The translations under genes were made by a program, and so were the position numbers. DNA of 43,092 nucleotides, taken from assembly GCA_947460235.1 (NCBI GenBank), contig CANHGK010000019.1, positions 1 to 43,092 of the forward strand. Reading direction: 5' to 3'. Below the pieces are notes generated by a model, which made no database searches, was not told the DNA's origin, and worked only from the letters and a program-made list of their open reading frames with translations. Origin of the DNA: Paenibacillaceae bacterium (GTDB lineage Bacteria; Bacillota; Bacilli; Paenibacillales; CANHGK01). The first letter of the stretch is position 1. The number at the start of each line of letters is the position of its first letter. Shown here piece after piece: positions 1 to 8,430 of this stretch.

Positions 1-102
1 ACCATTTGTACCGCTAGTTCCATTTGTTCCATTTGTACCGCTAGTTCCATTTGTTCCATTTGTTCCATTTGTACCGCTAGTTCCATTTGTACCGCTAGTA
101 CC
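1..102. repeat. 18-bp-type repeat encoding Gly-Thr-Asn/Ser-Gly in the alternative frame
   Basis: Mixed units of GGTACAAATGGAACTAGC and GGTACAAATGGAACAAAT (minus strand) fill this stretch. In the minus frame whose codons start at bases 1, 4, 7 (plus numbering) they read [13 protein letters not shown], a typical surface-protein linker. In the frame inherited from the SLH start they read [12 protein letters not shown]. Confidence 0.75.
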
Positions 103-1109
103 GTTGGTGTTGCCGTTGGTGTTGCCGTTGGTGTTGCTGAAGGACTTGCCATTGCTGTAGGTGTTGCCGTTGGTGTTGCCGTTGGTGTTACCGTTGGTGT
201 TGCCGTTGGTGTTGCCGTTGGTGTTGCCGTTGGTGTTGCCGTTGGTGTTGCCGTTGGTGTTGCCGTTGGTGTTGCCGTTGGTGTTGAGGTCGAGAATACA
301 TTGGGTGTACTCGTCGGAATCAAAATGTTGCCAAGATGGCCAATTACAATTAACGAAGATGTCGCAGTCACAGTCGGTGATGTCACCGGTATCACTGTTG
401 GATTTGGATCAGGCGAAACAATTGAAATATAAGATTGTAATCCCACTCCAATCACCTTAGCTTCGGTCACTTTCCCTTTGTCAAGTAACGATTGGATCAG
501 CATTTTACCAGAACTATTTTGTGTAGTCAACGTAGCGAAACACATTCCGACCACATCATTTTTGGTAAATTTATTGTTAGAAAGTTCAGTAACCTCATCC
601 CAAGTGATTATGCCTCTACGTGCAAGCGTGTTTAGCGCATCGTTATACTCTGGTGAGTAGCCGAGCTGTCTTAAAATTAGCGTCCCAAATGCCTTTCCAT
701 TTAATGCAACCTTTGGCCCAAACGTACCATTCGGCAATCCCTGAACGATTCCAATTTTGACCGCATAGGCAATATAGTTCTTGGCCCAACTCGAAATACT
801 GCTTGCATCTAAGAATATCTTTAAGATTGCATCTGCATCGATGCGTTTGATCTCCTCTTGATCCGTACCAAAAATTTTCAACAACAACACAACGCCAGTT
901 TCCCGGTCCAAAGTGCTACCCAAATCAGGTTGAAAAGAACTTGTAGAAGTCCCGCTGTACAGTCCAAGGTCATTCAATTTCTGGGCTTCGTGTTGGTTTT
1001 CAAATAAATTCACTGCGGGCACCGATGCCCCACTCGTAAAAGTAACCACGCCACATAAAAGTAAACAGCTTAAAAAGCTAGACAAAAACCTTTTCAATCG
1101 AAATTTCAT
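1..1109 (-). CDS. SLH-domain surface protein with Thr/Pro/Ala repeat tail (partial, runs off the left edge)
   Basis: Translation from the ATG at 1107-1109 gives a signal peptide ([15 protein letters not shown] then a hydrophobic stretch ending near TSGA). About 170 residues with two S-layer homology repeats follow; the second contains [17 protein letters not shown] and [20 protein letters not shown] domains bind pyruvylated secondary cell-wall polymer, so the protein is probably anchored on the cell surface. After residue ~230 the sequence becomes a Thr/Pro/Ser linker and then a TPTA repeat encoded by a 12-bp tandem repeat (105-288). GGGGTGG lies just upstream of the start. The frame stays open to base 1, but past base ~104 it reads an unlikely Met/Gln/Val/Leu string, whereas the neighbouring frame reads a clean Gly-Thr-Asn-Gly repeat, so a frameshift in the repeat is suspected. 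The 3' end is outside the window. Confidence 0.85.
   Translation of the reverse strand, partial: MKFRLKRFLSSFLSCLLLCGVVTFTSGASVPAVNLFENQHEAQKLNDLGLYSGTSTSSFQPDLGSTLDRETGVVLLLKIFGTDQEEIKRIDADAILKIFLDASSISSWAKNYIAYAVKIGIVQGLPNGTFGPKVALNGKAFGTLILRQLGYSPEYNDALNTLARRGIITWDEVTELSNNKFTKNDVVGMCFATLTTQNSSGKMLIQSLLDKGKVTEAKVIGVGLQSYISIVSPDPNPTVIPVTSPTVTATSSLIVIGHLGNILIPTSTPNVFSTSTPTATPTATPTATPTATPTATPTATPTATPTVTPTATPTATPTAMASPSATPTATPTATPTVLAVQMELAVQMEQMEQMELAVQMEQMELAVQM
103..288. repeat. 12-bp tandem repeat inside the SLH protein gene
   Basis: The plus-strand unit GTTGGTGTTGCC recurs about fourteen times with few changes. An 18-bp interruption at ~139-156 keeps the 3-bp register. Read on the minus strand the unit gives TPTA in the frame of the SLH gene or NTNG in the next frame. 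Because the unit is a multiple of three, whole-unit gain or loss changes length without changing frame. Confidence 0.9.
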
Positions 1110-1256
1110 TTTTCCACCCCTAAATTGAGATTCATGAAAATATCCCGCATGCTAAATTTTTTTGAAAAACCCATTCGTTCAATTTGATATCATTCGTTGC
1201 AAATTCCTAGATTTCACATTTTAATTACTTCTTCTAAAAAACACTTGAATTTGAAA

Positions 1257-1285
1257 AATACAATGTAAAACTCGTACTTCATCAA
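1257..1285 (-). promoter_or_regulatory. Candidate sigma-A promoter for the SLH protein gene
   Basis: On the minus strand TTGATG (1280-1285) and TGTATT (1257-1262) are separated by 17 bp, about 150 bp upstream of the ATG at 1109. Both hexamers are imperfect, so this is a moderate match only. Confidence 0.4.
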
Positions 1286-1442
1286 ACATTCGACACCAAT
1301 ATCAAATATCCTACGCTCAAAAAACCGTCTTTCTGTGATCAGGAATTTTTCCAATCAATTTGAATCCACACGGTTTCGATTTTCGCTATTCATGCAGAAT
1401 GTTATATCTTTGCTAACATTCTTAAATCACAAAATATGTATA

Positions 1443-1487
1443 AACAAAAAAAGCCTTTACCCCCTAACGAATTAGAGAAGAAAGGCT
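1443..1487 (-). terminator. Rho-independent terminator downstream of the broken CBM gene
   Basis: AGCCTTT (1452-1458) and AAAGGCT (1481-1487) form a 7-bp stem. On the minus strand it is followed by a T-rich run (complement of 1442-1451). It sits about 45 bp beyond the stop of the leftward gene ending at 1530. The loop is long (22 nt), so the hairpin is only fair. Confidence 0.55.
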
Positions 1488-1529
1488 CAACTTATTATGA
1501 AATGAGCACACACCGTTGCGACACTACGC

Positions 1530-2104
1530 TTATTGAGATCGCATAAACGTAACGTCGTCGATTTGCATCGAGGTGAATCCTTTAGCATTTAGATAAAAAC
1601 CGACATCTACTTGTCCAGTCGACACATGAACCTGAGACGTATACTCGATCCATTGGCTGTCTGGACTTATAGTAATGAACATCTCTGAACTCCCTTGACC
1701 ACTCAGTTCAACCCTTGAAGATTCTGGTAATTTACCAGAATAAGAGATGAGCCGAACGTGTGCAGTTATTGTATAATCGCCAACTGCTAAACCATGGATC
1801 ACTTGGTGGATGCTCTGTTGATAATCATTAGTGTCCCAAAAATAAACTTTATGGACGCCCTCAAATGCATCCCGACCATCGACACTTGCTTTGACTAACT
1901 GGTTGGCCGGATGCCATTCGGTCCAATCACTTTGGCAATGTCCACATCTATTTCTCGCGCTTGTGAGTCCTGAACATTCTCATTCAGTATAAAATGCACC
2001 ACCAAAAACAAAACCGCTAAGATCAGTGGGATAAAAACTACCTTTAATTTGAAACGAAAATTTGAAAACTTGAAAAAATTCCTTCCAACTTTTTTTCTTT
2101 CACT
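1530..2104 (-). pseudogene. Secreted protein with carbohydrate-binding jelly-roll module (frameshifted)
   Basis: The downstream frame (about 1979-1530) reads WTEWHPANQLVKASVDG, then AFEGVHKVYFWDTNDYQQS, then GLAVGDYTITAHVR, and ends with a beta-rich stretch closing on SMQIDDVTFMRSQ. This is the pattern of CBM4/9-type carbohydrate-binding modules in secreted Bacilli enzymes. A different frame just upstream encodes a membrane/signal segment with core LKVVFIPLILAVLFLVVHFI, then NENVQDSQAREIDVDIAKV, stopping at an in-frame TAG near 1895-1900. So signal segment and binding module are split by a frameshift near 1900-1950. No good ATG heads the signal segment; a GTG near 2104 leads into a third frame, so the 5' end is damaged too. 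A catalytic domain is not visible. Confidence 0.65.
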
Positions 2105-2110
2105 AGCTTA

Positions 2111-3010
2111 GATTGTTCATCACATTTTGTAAAAGTTAACCCTATTTTTTTCAATATCGATTAAAATTGTTTTTAGAATTGGCGATCATTTATTCAGTTG
2201 CAAATCACGAAAAGTCCATAACATAAGCGATCGGGTTTATAGTTGGTGGTGTTATGCGTAAAAGTAGTACGATTCCACGTACTTGCATCTGCATCGAGTT
2301 CCTGGCTTAGAACATCTTATTTGAGATGAGATAAATATTCATTTGAAACAAATGAAACCATATGAAAAATGTATTTTTTTGCCGTCACCATTTCAATCGA
2401 AATCCACTTCTTTAATTTCTTTTATTAAATTCCCCGTTTTTTTGATGCGCTGATTACCACTTACCGCGTGATACGAAACAGAAATAAATTGTATTTTTCA
2501 ACCTATTTCATTGGCGTGGACACCTCACCCACGGGTTTTAAATAAGAAGTCGATATTTGAATTGCTGATGTTGCTTCCTATGAACTCATTTTATCGGAAT
2601 CTCCTACACCAAACATATATAATAAAAAAGTATCGAAAAAATCATTATTTTCATCTCATATCCCACCTTTGGCTTAGTGATTGCACTCGAATTTTTGTTC
2701 GAAAATATGATAAGTGTCGATCGATCACGTAAAGTATATTTACCTCAAACGTCATCTTAGCATCATTTAGAATTTGAGAACATGTGGACAGAAACGATGA
2801 TATACGGCGAGTTATAAGGATACCTATTGATACGCTTCTGCATAACCCACATTCATTCTCCGCCAGCAAAGCCGTACTGATCGTCGTCAAAGCATCCGAC
2901 GTACAAGGTTCGCAGTTTCAGTTGAATCCGAAATAACAAGAAATTCTCAGTCCGGTAATTTTTGATTCACTTCATGTATAATGAATGCATCCCTCAATGC
3001 ACAAAGGAGA
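2111..3010. other. 900-bp region without a convincing gene
   Basis: The short open frames here show no family motif and no ribosome site. Two things are visible. One is a perfect 8-bp inverted repeat, TTCATTTG-AAA-CAAATGAA, at 2338-2356, operator-like in form. The other is a 52-codon open stretch at 2778-2936 without a proper start, ending SQFQLNPK, which could be the decayed 3' end of a lost gene. I assign no function to either. Confidence 0.5.
2977..2982 (+). promoter_or_regulatory. Candidate -10 box (TATAAT) for the reductase gene
   Basis: A perfect TATAAT lies 36 bp upstream of the start at 3018. No clear -35 is present at 17 bp. Transcription from here would begin near 2989, which argues against the upstream in-frame ATG at 2985 being the start. 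Confidence 0.45.
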
Positions 3011-3017
3011 ACATGAC

Positions 3018-3593
3018 ATGCGGAAACTCGTTTTATTTTTGCACGCATCGCTTGATGGTTTTGTAGAAGGGCCGAACGGTCCAATGGACATGGGTTGGAT
3101 TTCCTATGATGCGGATTTAGAGAAACACGCGCATCACATTTTGAGCACTGCTGATACCATCATTTGGGGGCGTGGTACCTACCAGATGATGCATAGCTAT
3201 TGGCCAACGATGATTTCGAACCCAGAAGCATCTGAACATGAACGAAATCATGCCGCGTGGATCGAAAATGTCACCAAAATCGTTTTTTCAACTACACTTG
3301 ATCACGTCGAATGGAAAAATTCGAAACTTGTGAAAGAGAATGTCGAAGAAACAATCAAAAATCTTAAAAATCAGGAAGGCAACGATATCATCATCCTTGG
3401 CAGTCCTCGATTGGCCCACTACCTCATGCAACTCAATTTAATCGATGAGTTCAAAATATCTGTATCGCCCGTCTTGGTAGGAAGCGGATTGCCGCTTTTT
3501 CAAGGGATCAAGGAAAAGTTAAACTTGAAACTGATCGAGAACAAAACATTTGAGAGCGGAGCCATCGGCCTTATGTATCAAACCGTAAGATAA
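3018..3593 (+). CDS. RibD C-terminal / dihydrofolate-reductase-like protein (YwjB/YyaP type)
   Basis: The 191-aa protein begins MRKLVLFLHASLDGFVEGP, the N-terminal strand and SLDG motif of the RibD C-terminal/DHFR-fold family. Further hallmarks are TIIWGRGTYQMM (nucleotide-binding loop) and NDIIILGSPRLAHYLMQ, followed by SPVLVGSGLPLF near the C-terminus. Members are NAD(P)H-dependent reductases of mostly unknown substrate and are probably cytosolic. I chose the ATG at 3018 because AAAGGAG lies 8 bp before it; the in-frame ATG at 2985 has no ribosome site and falls at the predicted transcript start. It stands as a single gene ahead of a VOC protein. Confidence 0.85.
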   Translation: MRKLVLFLHASLDGFVEGPNGPMDMGWISYDADLEKHAHHILSTADTIIWGRGTYQMMHSYWPTMISNPEASEHERNHAAWIENVTKIVFSTTLDHVEWKNSKLVKENVEETIKNLKNQEGNDIIILGSPRLAHYLMQLNLIDEFKISVSPVLVGSGLPLFQGIKEKLNLKLIENKTFESGAIGLMYQTVR

Positions 3594-3686
3594 CGGCTTT
3601 TCATATAGGATTAGCAGGTAATTACGATTCAGAAATCACGAGAACGTTGAAATGTACTATAACGAATTTAAAGAGGTGTTTTGACA

Positions 3687-4103
3687 ATGGCATTAACGTC
3701 CATATTCACGAGCTTTAACGTGCCTGTTAAAAACGTTGAACAATCGAAAGTGTTCTTCACCGGAATCGGATTCACGCTCAATCCGAATTTCCCCGATAAC
3801 GAGAATTCGGTAGCTGTAGTGATTGGCGAAAACCTTCAGGTCATGCTGATCGATCGAACATTTTTTAATACACTCACGGAGAAAGAAACAGTCGATACGA
3901 GCAAGTATGCGCAGATGACGATTGCTTTGGCTTTCGAGAGCCGAGAAAAGGTCGATGAAATCGTGAATACCGCGTTATCCTTGGGCGGGAAATTGCACGC
4001 TGAACCTGAAGATTATGGGTTTATGTATCACTGGGGCTTCGTGGACTTGGACGGCCATTTGTGGGCCATTAACTACATGGGCTTAGATGCGACACAAGAT
4101 TGA
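3687..4103 (+). CDS. VOC superfamily protein (glyoxalase/bleomycin-resistance fold)
   Basis: This 138-aa protein has the two-module beta-alpha-beta-beta-beta pattern of the vicinal oxygen chelate superfamily: SFNVPVKNVEQSKVFFTGIGF at the N-terminus, VMLIDRTFF at the end of module one, and a C-terminal module ending GFVDLDGHLWAINYM. Such proteins act as lyases, dioxygenases or drug-binding resistance proteins; the substrate cannot be read from sequence. AAAGAGGTG at 3670-3678 supports the ATG at 3687 over the in-frame TTG six bases upstream. The gene lies between two other small cytosolic proteins in the same orientation but not tightly enough to prove an operon. Confidence 0.85.
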   Translation: MALTSIFTSFNVPVKNVEQSKVFFTGIGFTLNPNFPDNENSVAVVIGENLQVMLIDRTFFNTLTEKETVDTSKYAQMTIALAFESREKVDEIVNTALSLGGKLHAEPEDYGFMYHWGFVDLDGHLWAINYMGLDATQD

Positions 4104-4442
4104 GTCGAGCAGATCGCATACGACGAATTCGCAATCTGCTTCATGGTTGCGGATTCGATCACTTGCGTCGAATTACTTTCCCGCACAAATGGCACGAGAT
4201 ACATCAACATAAAAAAGATAAATGGCAATCGAAACCGAAAATTTCAACGGTTTCAGCCACACATTCAAAGCAAGCAACTTTCGAAAATCAACCATGGATA
4301 ATAGAAGTCAATCCCCTTTCCCTCGTTCACAACTTCCCACATTTGCACATTTGGTTCTTCACATCGCGCACATTCCGTTAGATCAAACACTGGACGCTGT
4401 GTTAAAATCAATTTAACCACCCTCACACAAAGGAGCGGCGTC
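4104..4442. other. 339-bp intergenic stretch
   Basis: Open frames here (for example from 4222) lack a ribosome site and family motifs, and their codon pattern is poor. I see no hairpin strong enough to call a terminator for the VOC gene. Confidence 0.5.
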
Positions 4443-4937
4443 ATGCAATCCACTACATTACGAATCTGCTTATGGTTTGATCAACAAGCAGAAGAAGCCG
4501 TACGATTCTACACATCGATCTTTGCCGATTCTGAAATTGGAGAGGCATCTTATTTTGGCACGGAAGGTTATGAACATCACGGCATGCCTGCAGGTACCGT
4601 CGCTACCATTGATTTCCGATTAAATCACATGCATTTCACAGCATTAAATGGCGGTCCGATTTTTACATTCAATGAAGCCATTTCCATTGTCGTCGAATGC
4701 GATACTCAATCGGAAATCGATCATTACTGGCAACATTTAAGCGTAGGAGGCGAACCTGGTCCTTGTGGCTGGTTAAAAGATCGTTTCGGCGTATCTTGGC
4801 AAATCAATCCACATGTCCTTCGTGACATGCTTCGTACCAAAGACGTTGCTGCGAAATCACGCGTAGAGCAAAAATTATATACCATGCAGAAACTAGAGAT
4901 CGCAGCATTGAAAAGCGCATTTGATTCGGAACAATAG
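4443..4937 (+). CDS. PhnB-like VOC protein (3-demethylubiquinone 3-methyltransferase domain)
   Basis: The 164-aa protein opens with LRICLWFDQQAEEAVRFYTSIF, the signature start of PhnB/glyoxalase_6-type VOC proteins. It continues with GTVATIDFRLNHMHFTALNGG and closes the fold with CGWLKDRFGVSWQINP. The family name comes from weak similarity to a methyltransferase; no methyl-transfer site is visible and most members are of unknown function. AAAGGAG lies about 8 bp before the ATG. A strong terminator follows at 4998-5034, so it ends its transcript. It is the second VOC-fold protein within 1.3 kb but is not a close duplicate of the first. Confidence 0.85.
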   Translation: MQSTTLRICLWFDQQAEEAVRFYTSIFADSEIGEASYFGTEGYEHHGMPAGTVATIDFRLNHMHFTALNGGPIFTFNEAISIVVECDTQSEIDHYWQHLSVGGEPGPCGWLKDRFGVSWQINPHVLRDMLRTKDVAAKSRVEQKLYTMQKLEIAALKSAFDSEQ

Positions 4938-4997
4938 GCGTCATCGTCCACCTGAGGTGATGATCCATTTCAGAATTGGATTCCTTTGGTAAAATGA

Positions 4998-5034
4998 AAA
5001 AGAGGGATTCGCAATCATGCGTTCCCTCTTTTTT
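4998..5034 (+). terminator. Rho-independent terminator after the PhnB-like gene
   Basis: AAAAGAGGGA (4998-5007) pairs perfectly with TCCCTCTTTT (5023-5032), and the T-run continues to 5034. An A-run on the other side means it could also work leftward. Confidence 0.9.
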
Positions 5035-5503
5035 ATGTTCAAATTGAGATTTCATAGAAACCTAAATTACGCATTCTCTTGCAAAATAATTTAGAAAGTA
5101 CTTCCCATTAGTCCGCACTACCTTTTCCACAAGAATTCGAAACACATCCTGTTTTTGCTGATTTTCAAAGTGGCATATTCAACATGATTCTCTTGAACAA
5201 TCACCTCAAAAATATTAAAGCAACATTTTCCAAAATCGATATGTCCTAAAATAAGATGTTCAATTTCCGAAGATATATCGCGCTAATTCTTCATTCGTTG
5301 TTTGGTCCAAAAATATGGGAAATATCGAATTACCAACTGATGACACCATGTACTCAAACAAAAGTGAACGGTTAAAAACATTCGCTTCGTTCTGTGCGTG
5401 AAGCGTGCGAGCAAGCAATTGGTTTGTTCAATGTGGATTCGCTAAACGTTCGAAAAAAAGATTCCTTCCAATTATTTCATGCGGGAATTGGGATATAAAA
5501 TAA
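5035..5503. other. 470-bp intergenic stretch
   Basis: No convincing gene on either strand. A short open stretch around 5385-5505 (plus strand) has neither start nor family motif. Base composition is AT-rich like the neighbouring non-coding DNA. Confidence 0.5.
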
Positions 5504-5959
5504 TCAACTTCTTTTTTTAATTTCAATGATGCTTAAGATAAACATGACGATACACAATGGCAATAAAAAATAATTTGCAATTCCCCCTGGAGGCGTTCCA
5601 TGCAATAAAATAGGAGGTTTCATTACTCCAACAGCCATTCTTCCAACTGTTTCCAATAATAATATCAAATAAAACAGAGGTATCAGTTTTCTGTATCTAA
5701 ATGCAACCAATAACTGAATAAAAGCATATAGTAGCTGCGAAAGTCCCCATAATCCAAAAGCAAAAACAATATTCTCTCCGCCCTTTGATAACTCCAATCC
5801 GGCAATACTTCCTGCTCCTCCGTCCGCTGCAAAAAAATGAATACAGCTTCTAACCGTGCTAACAATGGCTAATATTGTGAAAATCCACAGTGCAATTTTA
5901 TTGCCTTTATAATCATTATCTACTGTTTTGGGAAATATATGATTAAGTATTTTATTCAT
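5504..5959 (-). CDS. Small four-helix membrane protein of unknown function
   Basis: The 151-aa protein has four hydrophobic segments: IALWIFTILAIVSTV, IVFAFGLWGLSQLLYAF, LIPLFYLILLLETVGRM and YFLLPLCIVMFILSI. It ends in a positively charged tail (EIKKRS) and should be an integral cytoplasmic-membrane protein. I do not recognise a named family. The ATG at 5957-5959 is preferred over the in-frame ATG at 5977 because AGGGGAAG lies about 8 bp upstream of it, inside what would otherwise be codons 2-4. It stands alone and leftward between two non-coding stretches. Confidence 0.75.
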   Translation of the reverse strand: MNKILNHIFPKTVDNDYKGNKIALWIFTILAIVSTVRSCIHFFAADGGAGSIAGLELSKGGENIVFAFGLWGLSQLLYAFIQLLVAFRYRKLIPLFYLILLLETVGRMAVGVMKPPILLHGTPPGGIANYFLLPLCIVMFILSIIEIKKRS

Positions 5960-6195
5960 GTTCTGACTTCCCCTCATCTAAGTCCTTCAATCCTTCTTCG
6001 ATTTTTGCACGCACGTATAATTCATCAATAATATCATTCCACCTCAACAATAAACTTCAAAAATTTGTTCAAAATATACTCGCAATATGCTTACCAAACA
6101 TCATAAAAAATATTGCAATATCGACTTTTTTGTCTGGATATTCCTTCAATGGCGATACGCTCTTTCGTCACGGGGAATTTGAGACAGACAGTGAA

Positions 6196-6243
6196 GAGGC
6201 TGTTCCAAAGTCATGAAAAACTGACACTTTGGAACAACCCCTC
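6196..6243. terminator. Strong hairpin downstream of the CBM20-type secreted protein gene
   Basis: GTTCCAAAGT pairs perfectly with ACTTTGGAAC, and the stem extends outward to GAGG/CCTC with one imperfect step. It lies 7 bp beyond the stop of the leftward gene ending at 6250, so it probably terminates it. The T-run on the minus strand is poor, and sequences of this kind are often dispersed palindromes, so a repeat element is an alternative. Confidence 0.6.
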
Positions 6244-6249
6244 ATTTAT

Positions 6250-8430
6250 TTAATGCTTTTCAAATTTACTGACGCTGATCGTTACTTCTTCTTCATTGTT
6301 TTTGACAACAAAATTGCGATTCCCAGTGTATCGCTCGACCTCATTCCATGCTGATGTTTGACCATTCAACAACACTTTGTAATTAAACGATTTATTGAGC
6401 GTAGTCACGAAATCCACAACCCATGTGTTTGTGTTTGGAAGTCTATCTGCCAACAAAGCATCTGTTTTCCAAATTGGTGTAGACAAATCACTAGCTACGT
6501 AAACTTTGTCTACATTTGGATTGATGGTATTGATTACAGCATCTAATTTTATATTCAAACGAACGTGGGCTTTTGTTGATGTAATGTTTTTAAATTTTGA
6601 AATCAAAATGGTTTCCTCATTCGATCCATCGACCAATGTTTTCGTGACATGTTTTGAGACAATGTTTCCATCGTTTGTTAATTCTTCGTAATTGGATGAC
6701 TTGTCGATCAATACTTTGTATTCATAAGTGGACGCGCCATTCAAAACATTAGATGTGACCAAAAATTTGAATTCACCTGTTTTGTATTCAGTCATTTTCC
6801 AAGCATCCGTTGGGGTCCAATTATTGTCTTTTGATGCAATATAAAGGTTACGACCAGCAACAGCAATGGCTTTCACATAAATGGTTAACTCTTTGGGTTT
6901 GGCGATTATAAATGTTTTCGTATATGCATCAGAATAATTGCTTGTATTATTCACAAGATATTTCACTTGAAGCGTATAGGTTTTACCACTAACATAACCG
7001 CTTGCATTCACCGTTGCTTCCAATTTGGATAGATTGACATTTGGAACTCCAATTTTCGTATCTTCAGAAACGCCATTGATTGCGTTGCCATTTGAATCTA
7101 ATAGTTTAAATTGAACTGCATATTGACCTTGAATTGGGGCGGTTAGATAAAATGAATTGCTAACTATATTATATTCAATCGTTGCACTGGTCGGTTTTGG
7201 AGGTTTCGTCGCTGTAATGGTGACTGCACTGAATTTGCTTTTTGAAGCATTACCATTTTCATCTGAATAAAAACCTTCCACAACATACATTCCAGCATCT
7301 AACATTGATACATCAAAAGAGCCATAAGTACATCCATTGGTAAATGTGCAAGGTGAATTGGTGTTATTAACTCCCGTCTCACTGGTCGTGCTAATGGACG
7401 CGTTTAAATCATTGATTTTATACAAAGAAAATTTAGCCGTTGCATTCGATACATAAGAACGATCAGTTTTGACGGAAATCTGACCATTCGCAAATGATGT
7501 TTGAATTTGATTTGGTGGACTAAGCAAAGGAGCGGTATAATCGATTAACTTAGATGTTCCATATGATAAACTACCATCAGCGTTTTTAAAGTACGCCGTA
7601 ATAATGTATTTACCATAAGAATTAATTCCTGTATTTGCTAACGGAAATTGAGTGGAATAACCACTGATATAATTTTGGCTAAAAATTTCAGTTTGTTCAT
7701 CATTTGTTTTGGTAATTTTGATTTCAACTGATTGATTAATGGTTGAATCTGGCATGGAATAAAATAATGAAAATATACCTTTTTCGATTGTATATCCTAA
7801 ACTTGGTCCCTTGGATGGTGTTGTTGAAGTACTCATTGATGTTTGAAAAACCGCATCTCCATCTAATTCCATTAAATTAACTGCAGTAGTCGTCATATAG
7901 AATTTGCCGTTTGCATAGACGCTACGATCTCCTGTAAACCACGCCCATTCATATGGAGTACTAGATGAAGAACTGGTTAAATGAATGGCATACATTTTAC
8001 CTGCTGTTAATTGTACATTTGAGAATGAAAATGAAGTCAATAACTTTTGTGTTTGATCAAAACTTGATACACTTTCTTTCGTAACGATTTTTGAACCTAA
8101 AATGACACCATTAGGTTTGCCTGATGAATCTGTTCCCATAATATCTACGCGCAAACCAGCACCATCATTAGTGGTGTTGTCTAGACCCGTATTGGGTTTA
8201 TTAATAGAAATACCTAATTCAAGCAATTCTAAATTTCCAGTAACCGATGGCGTGAATGTTTGATAAAAATCACTGGAATTATTAATTCCAGCATTAGAAT
8301 TGGATTGTGAGATTTGTTTTTGATCTAATTGCAATGAATTTGTTGCGTAAACGGATGAGGATAAGATAAAAAACAATGAAAAAACAAAAAACGTAATGAA
8401 TTTGTTATGGTAAGTATTTATTTTTTTCAT
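6250..8430 (-). CDS. Large secreted protein with Ig-like region and two CBM20-like starch-binding modules
   Basis: The 726-aa protein starts with a clear signal peptide (MKKINTYHNKFITFFVFSLF, cleavage near SVYA). Residues ~40-200 form a beta-rich domain (QTFTPSVTGNLELLELGI; LTAGKMYAIHLTSSSS) common in surface lectin-like proteins. Residues ~205-510 are beta-strand repeats resembling Ig/fibronectin modules. The last ~215 residues hold two modules: the first has NLYIASKDNNWTPTDAWKM, and the second has KVYVASDLSTPIWKTD, SFNYKVLLNG and ERYTGNRNFVV, the pattern of CBM20 starch-binding domains. No catalytic domain is seen. Start: the ATG at 8428-8430, preceded by AAAAAAGGGGTAATC, is far better than the in-frame start 69 bp upstream. 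It probably binds glucan or cell-surface polysaccharide outside the cell. Confidence 0.75.
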   Translation of the reverse strand: MKKINTYHNKFITFFVFSLFFILSSSVYATNSLQLDQKQISQSNSNAGINNSSDFYQTFTPSVTGNLELLELGISINKPNTGLDNTTNDGAGLRVDIMGTDSSGKPNGVILGSKIVTKESVSSFDQTQKLLTSFSFSNVQLTAGKMYAIHLTSSSSSTPYEWAWFTGDRSVYANGKFYMTTTAVNLMELDGDAVFQTSMSTSTTPSKGPSLGYTIEKGIFSLFYSMPDSTINQSVEIKITKTNDEQTEIFSQNYISGYSTQFPLANTGINSYGKYIITAYFKNADGSLSYGTSKLIDYTAPLLSPPNQIQTSFANGQISVKTDRSYVSNATAKFSLYKINDLNASISTTSETGVNNTNSPCTFTNGCTYGSFDVSMLDAGMYVVEGFYSDENGNASKSKFSAVTITATKPPKPTSATIEYNIVSNSFYLTAPIQGQYAVQFKLLDSNGNAINGVSEDTKIGVPNVNLSKLEATVNASGYVSGKTYTLQVKYLVNNTSNYSDAYTKTFIIAKPKELTIYVKAIAVAGRNLYIASKDNNWTPTDAWKMTEYKTGEFKFLVTSNVLNGASTYEYKVLIDKSSNYEELTNDGNIVSKHVTKTLVDGSNEETILISKFKNITSTKAHVRLNIKLDAVINTINPNVDKVYVASDLSTPIWKTDALLADRLPNTNTWVVDFVTTLNKSFNYKVLLNGQTSAWNEVERYTGNRNFVVKNNEEEVTISVSKFEKH

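Noticed and set aside
161-460. Plus-strand open frame rich in Leu-Pro-Leu-Val repeats
   Set aside because: It is the antisense of the 12-bp repeat in the SLH gene, without a ribosome site.
2651-2890. 79-codon minus-strand frame
   Set aside because: No ribosome site, no motif and improbable composition.
4100-4453. Several 60-90 codon frames between the two VOC genes
   Set aside because: No ribosome sites, no motifs, and they overlap each other on both strands.
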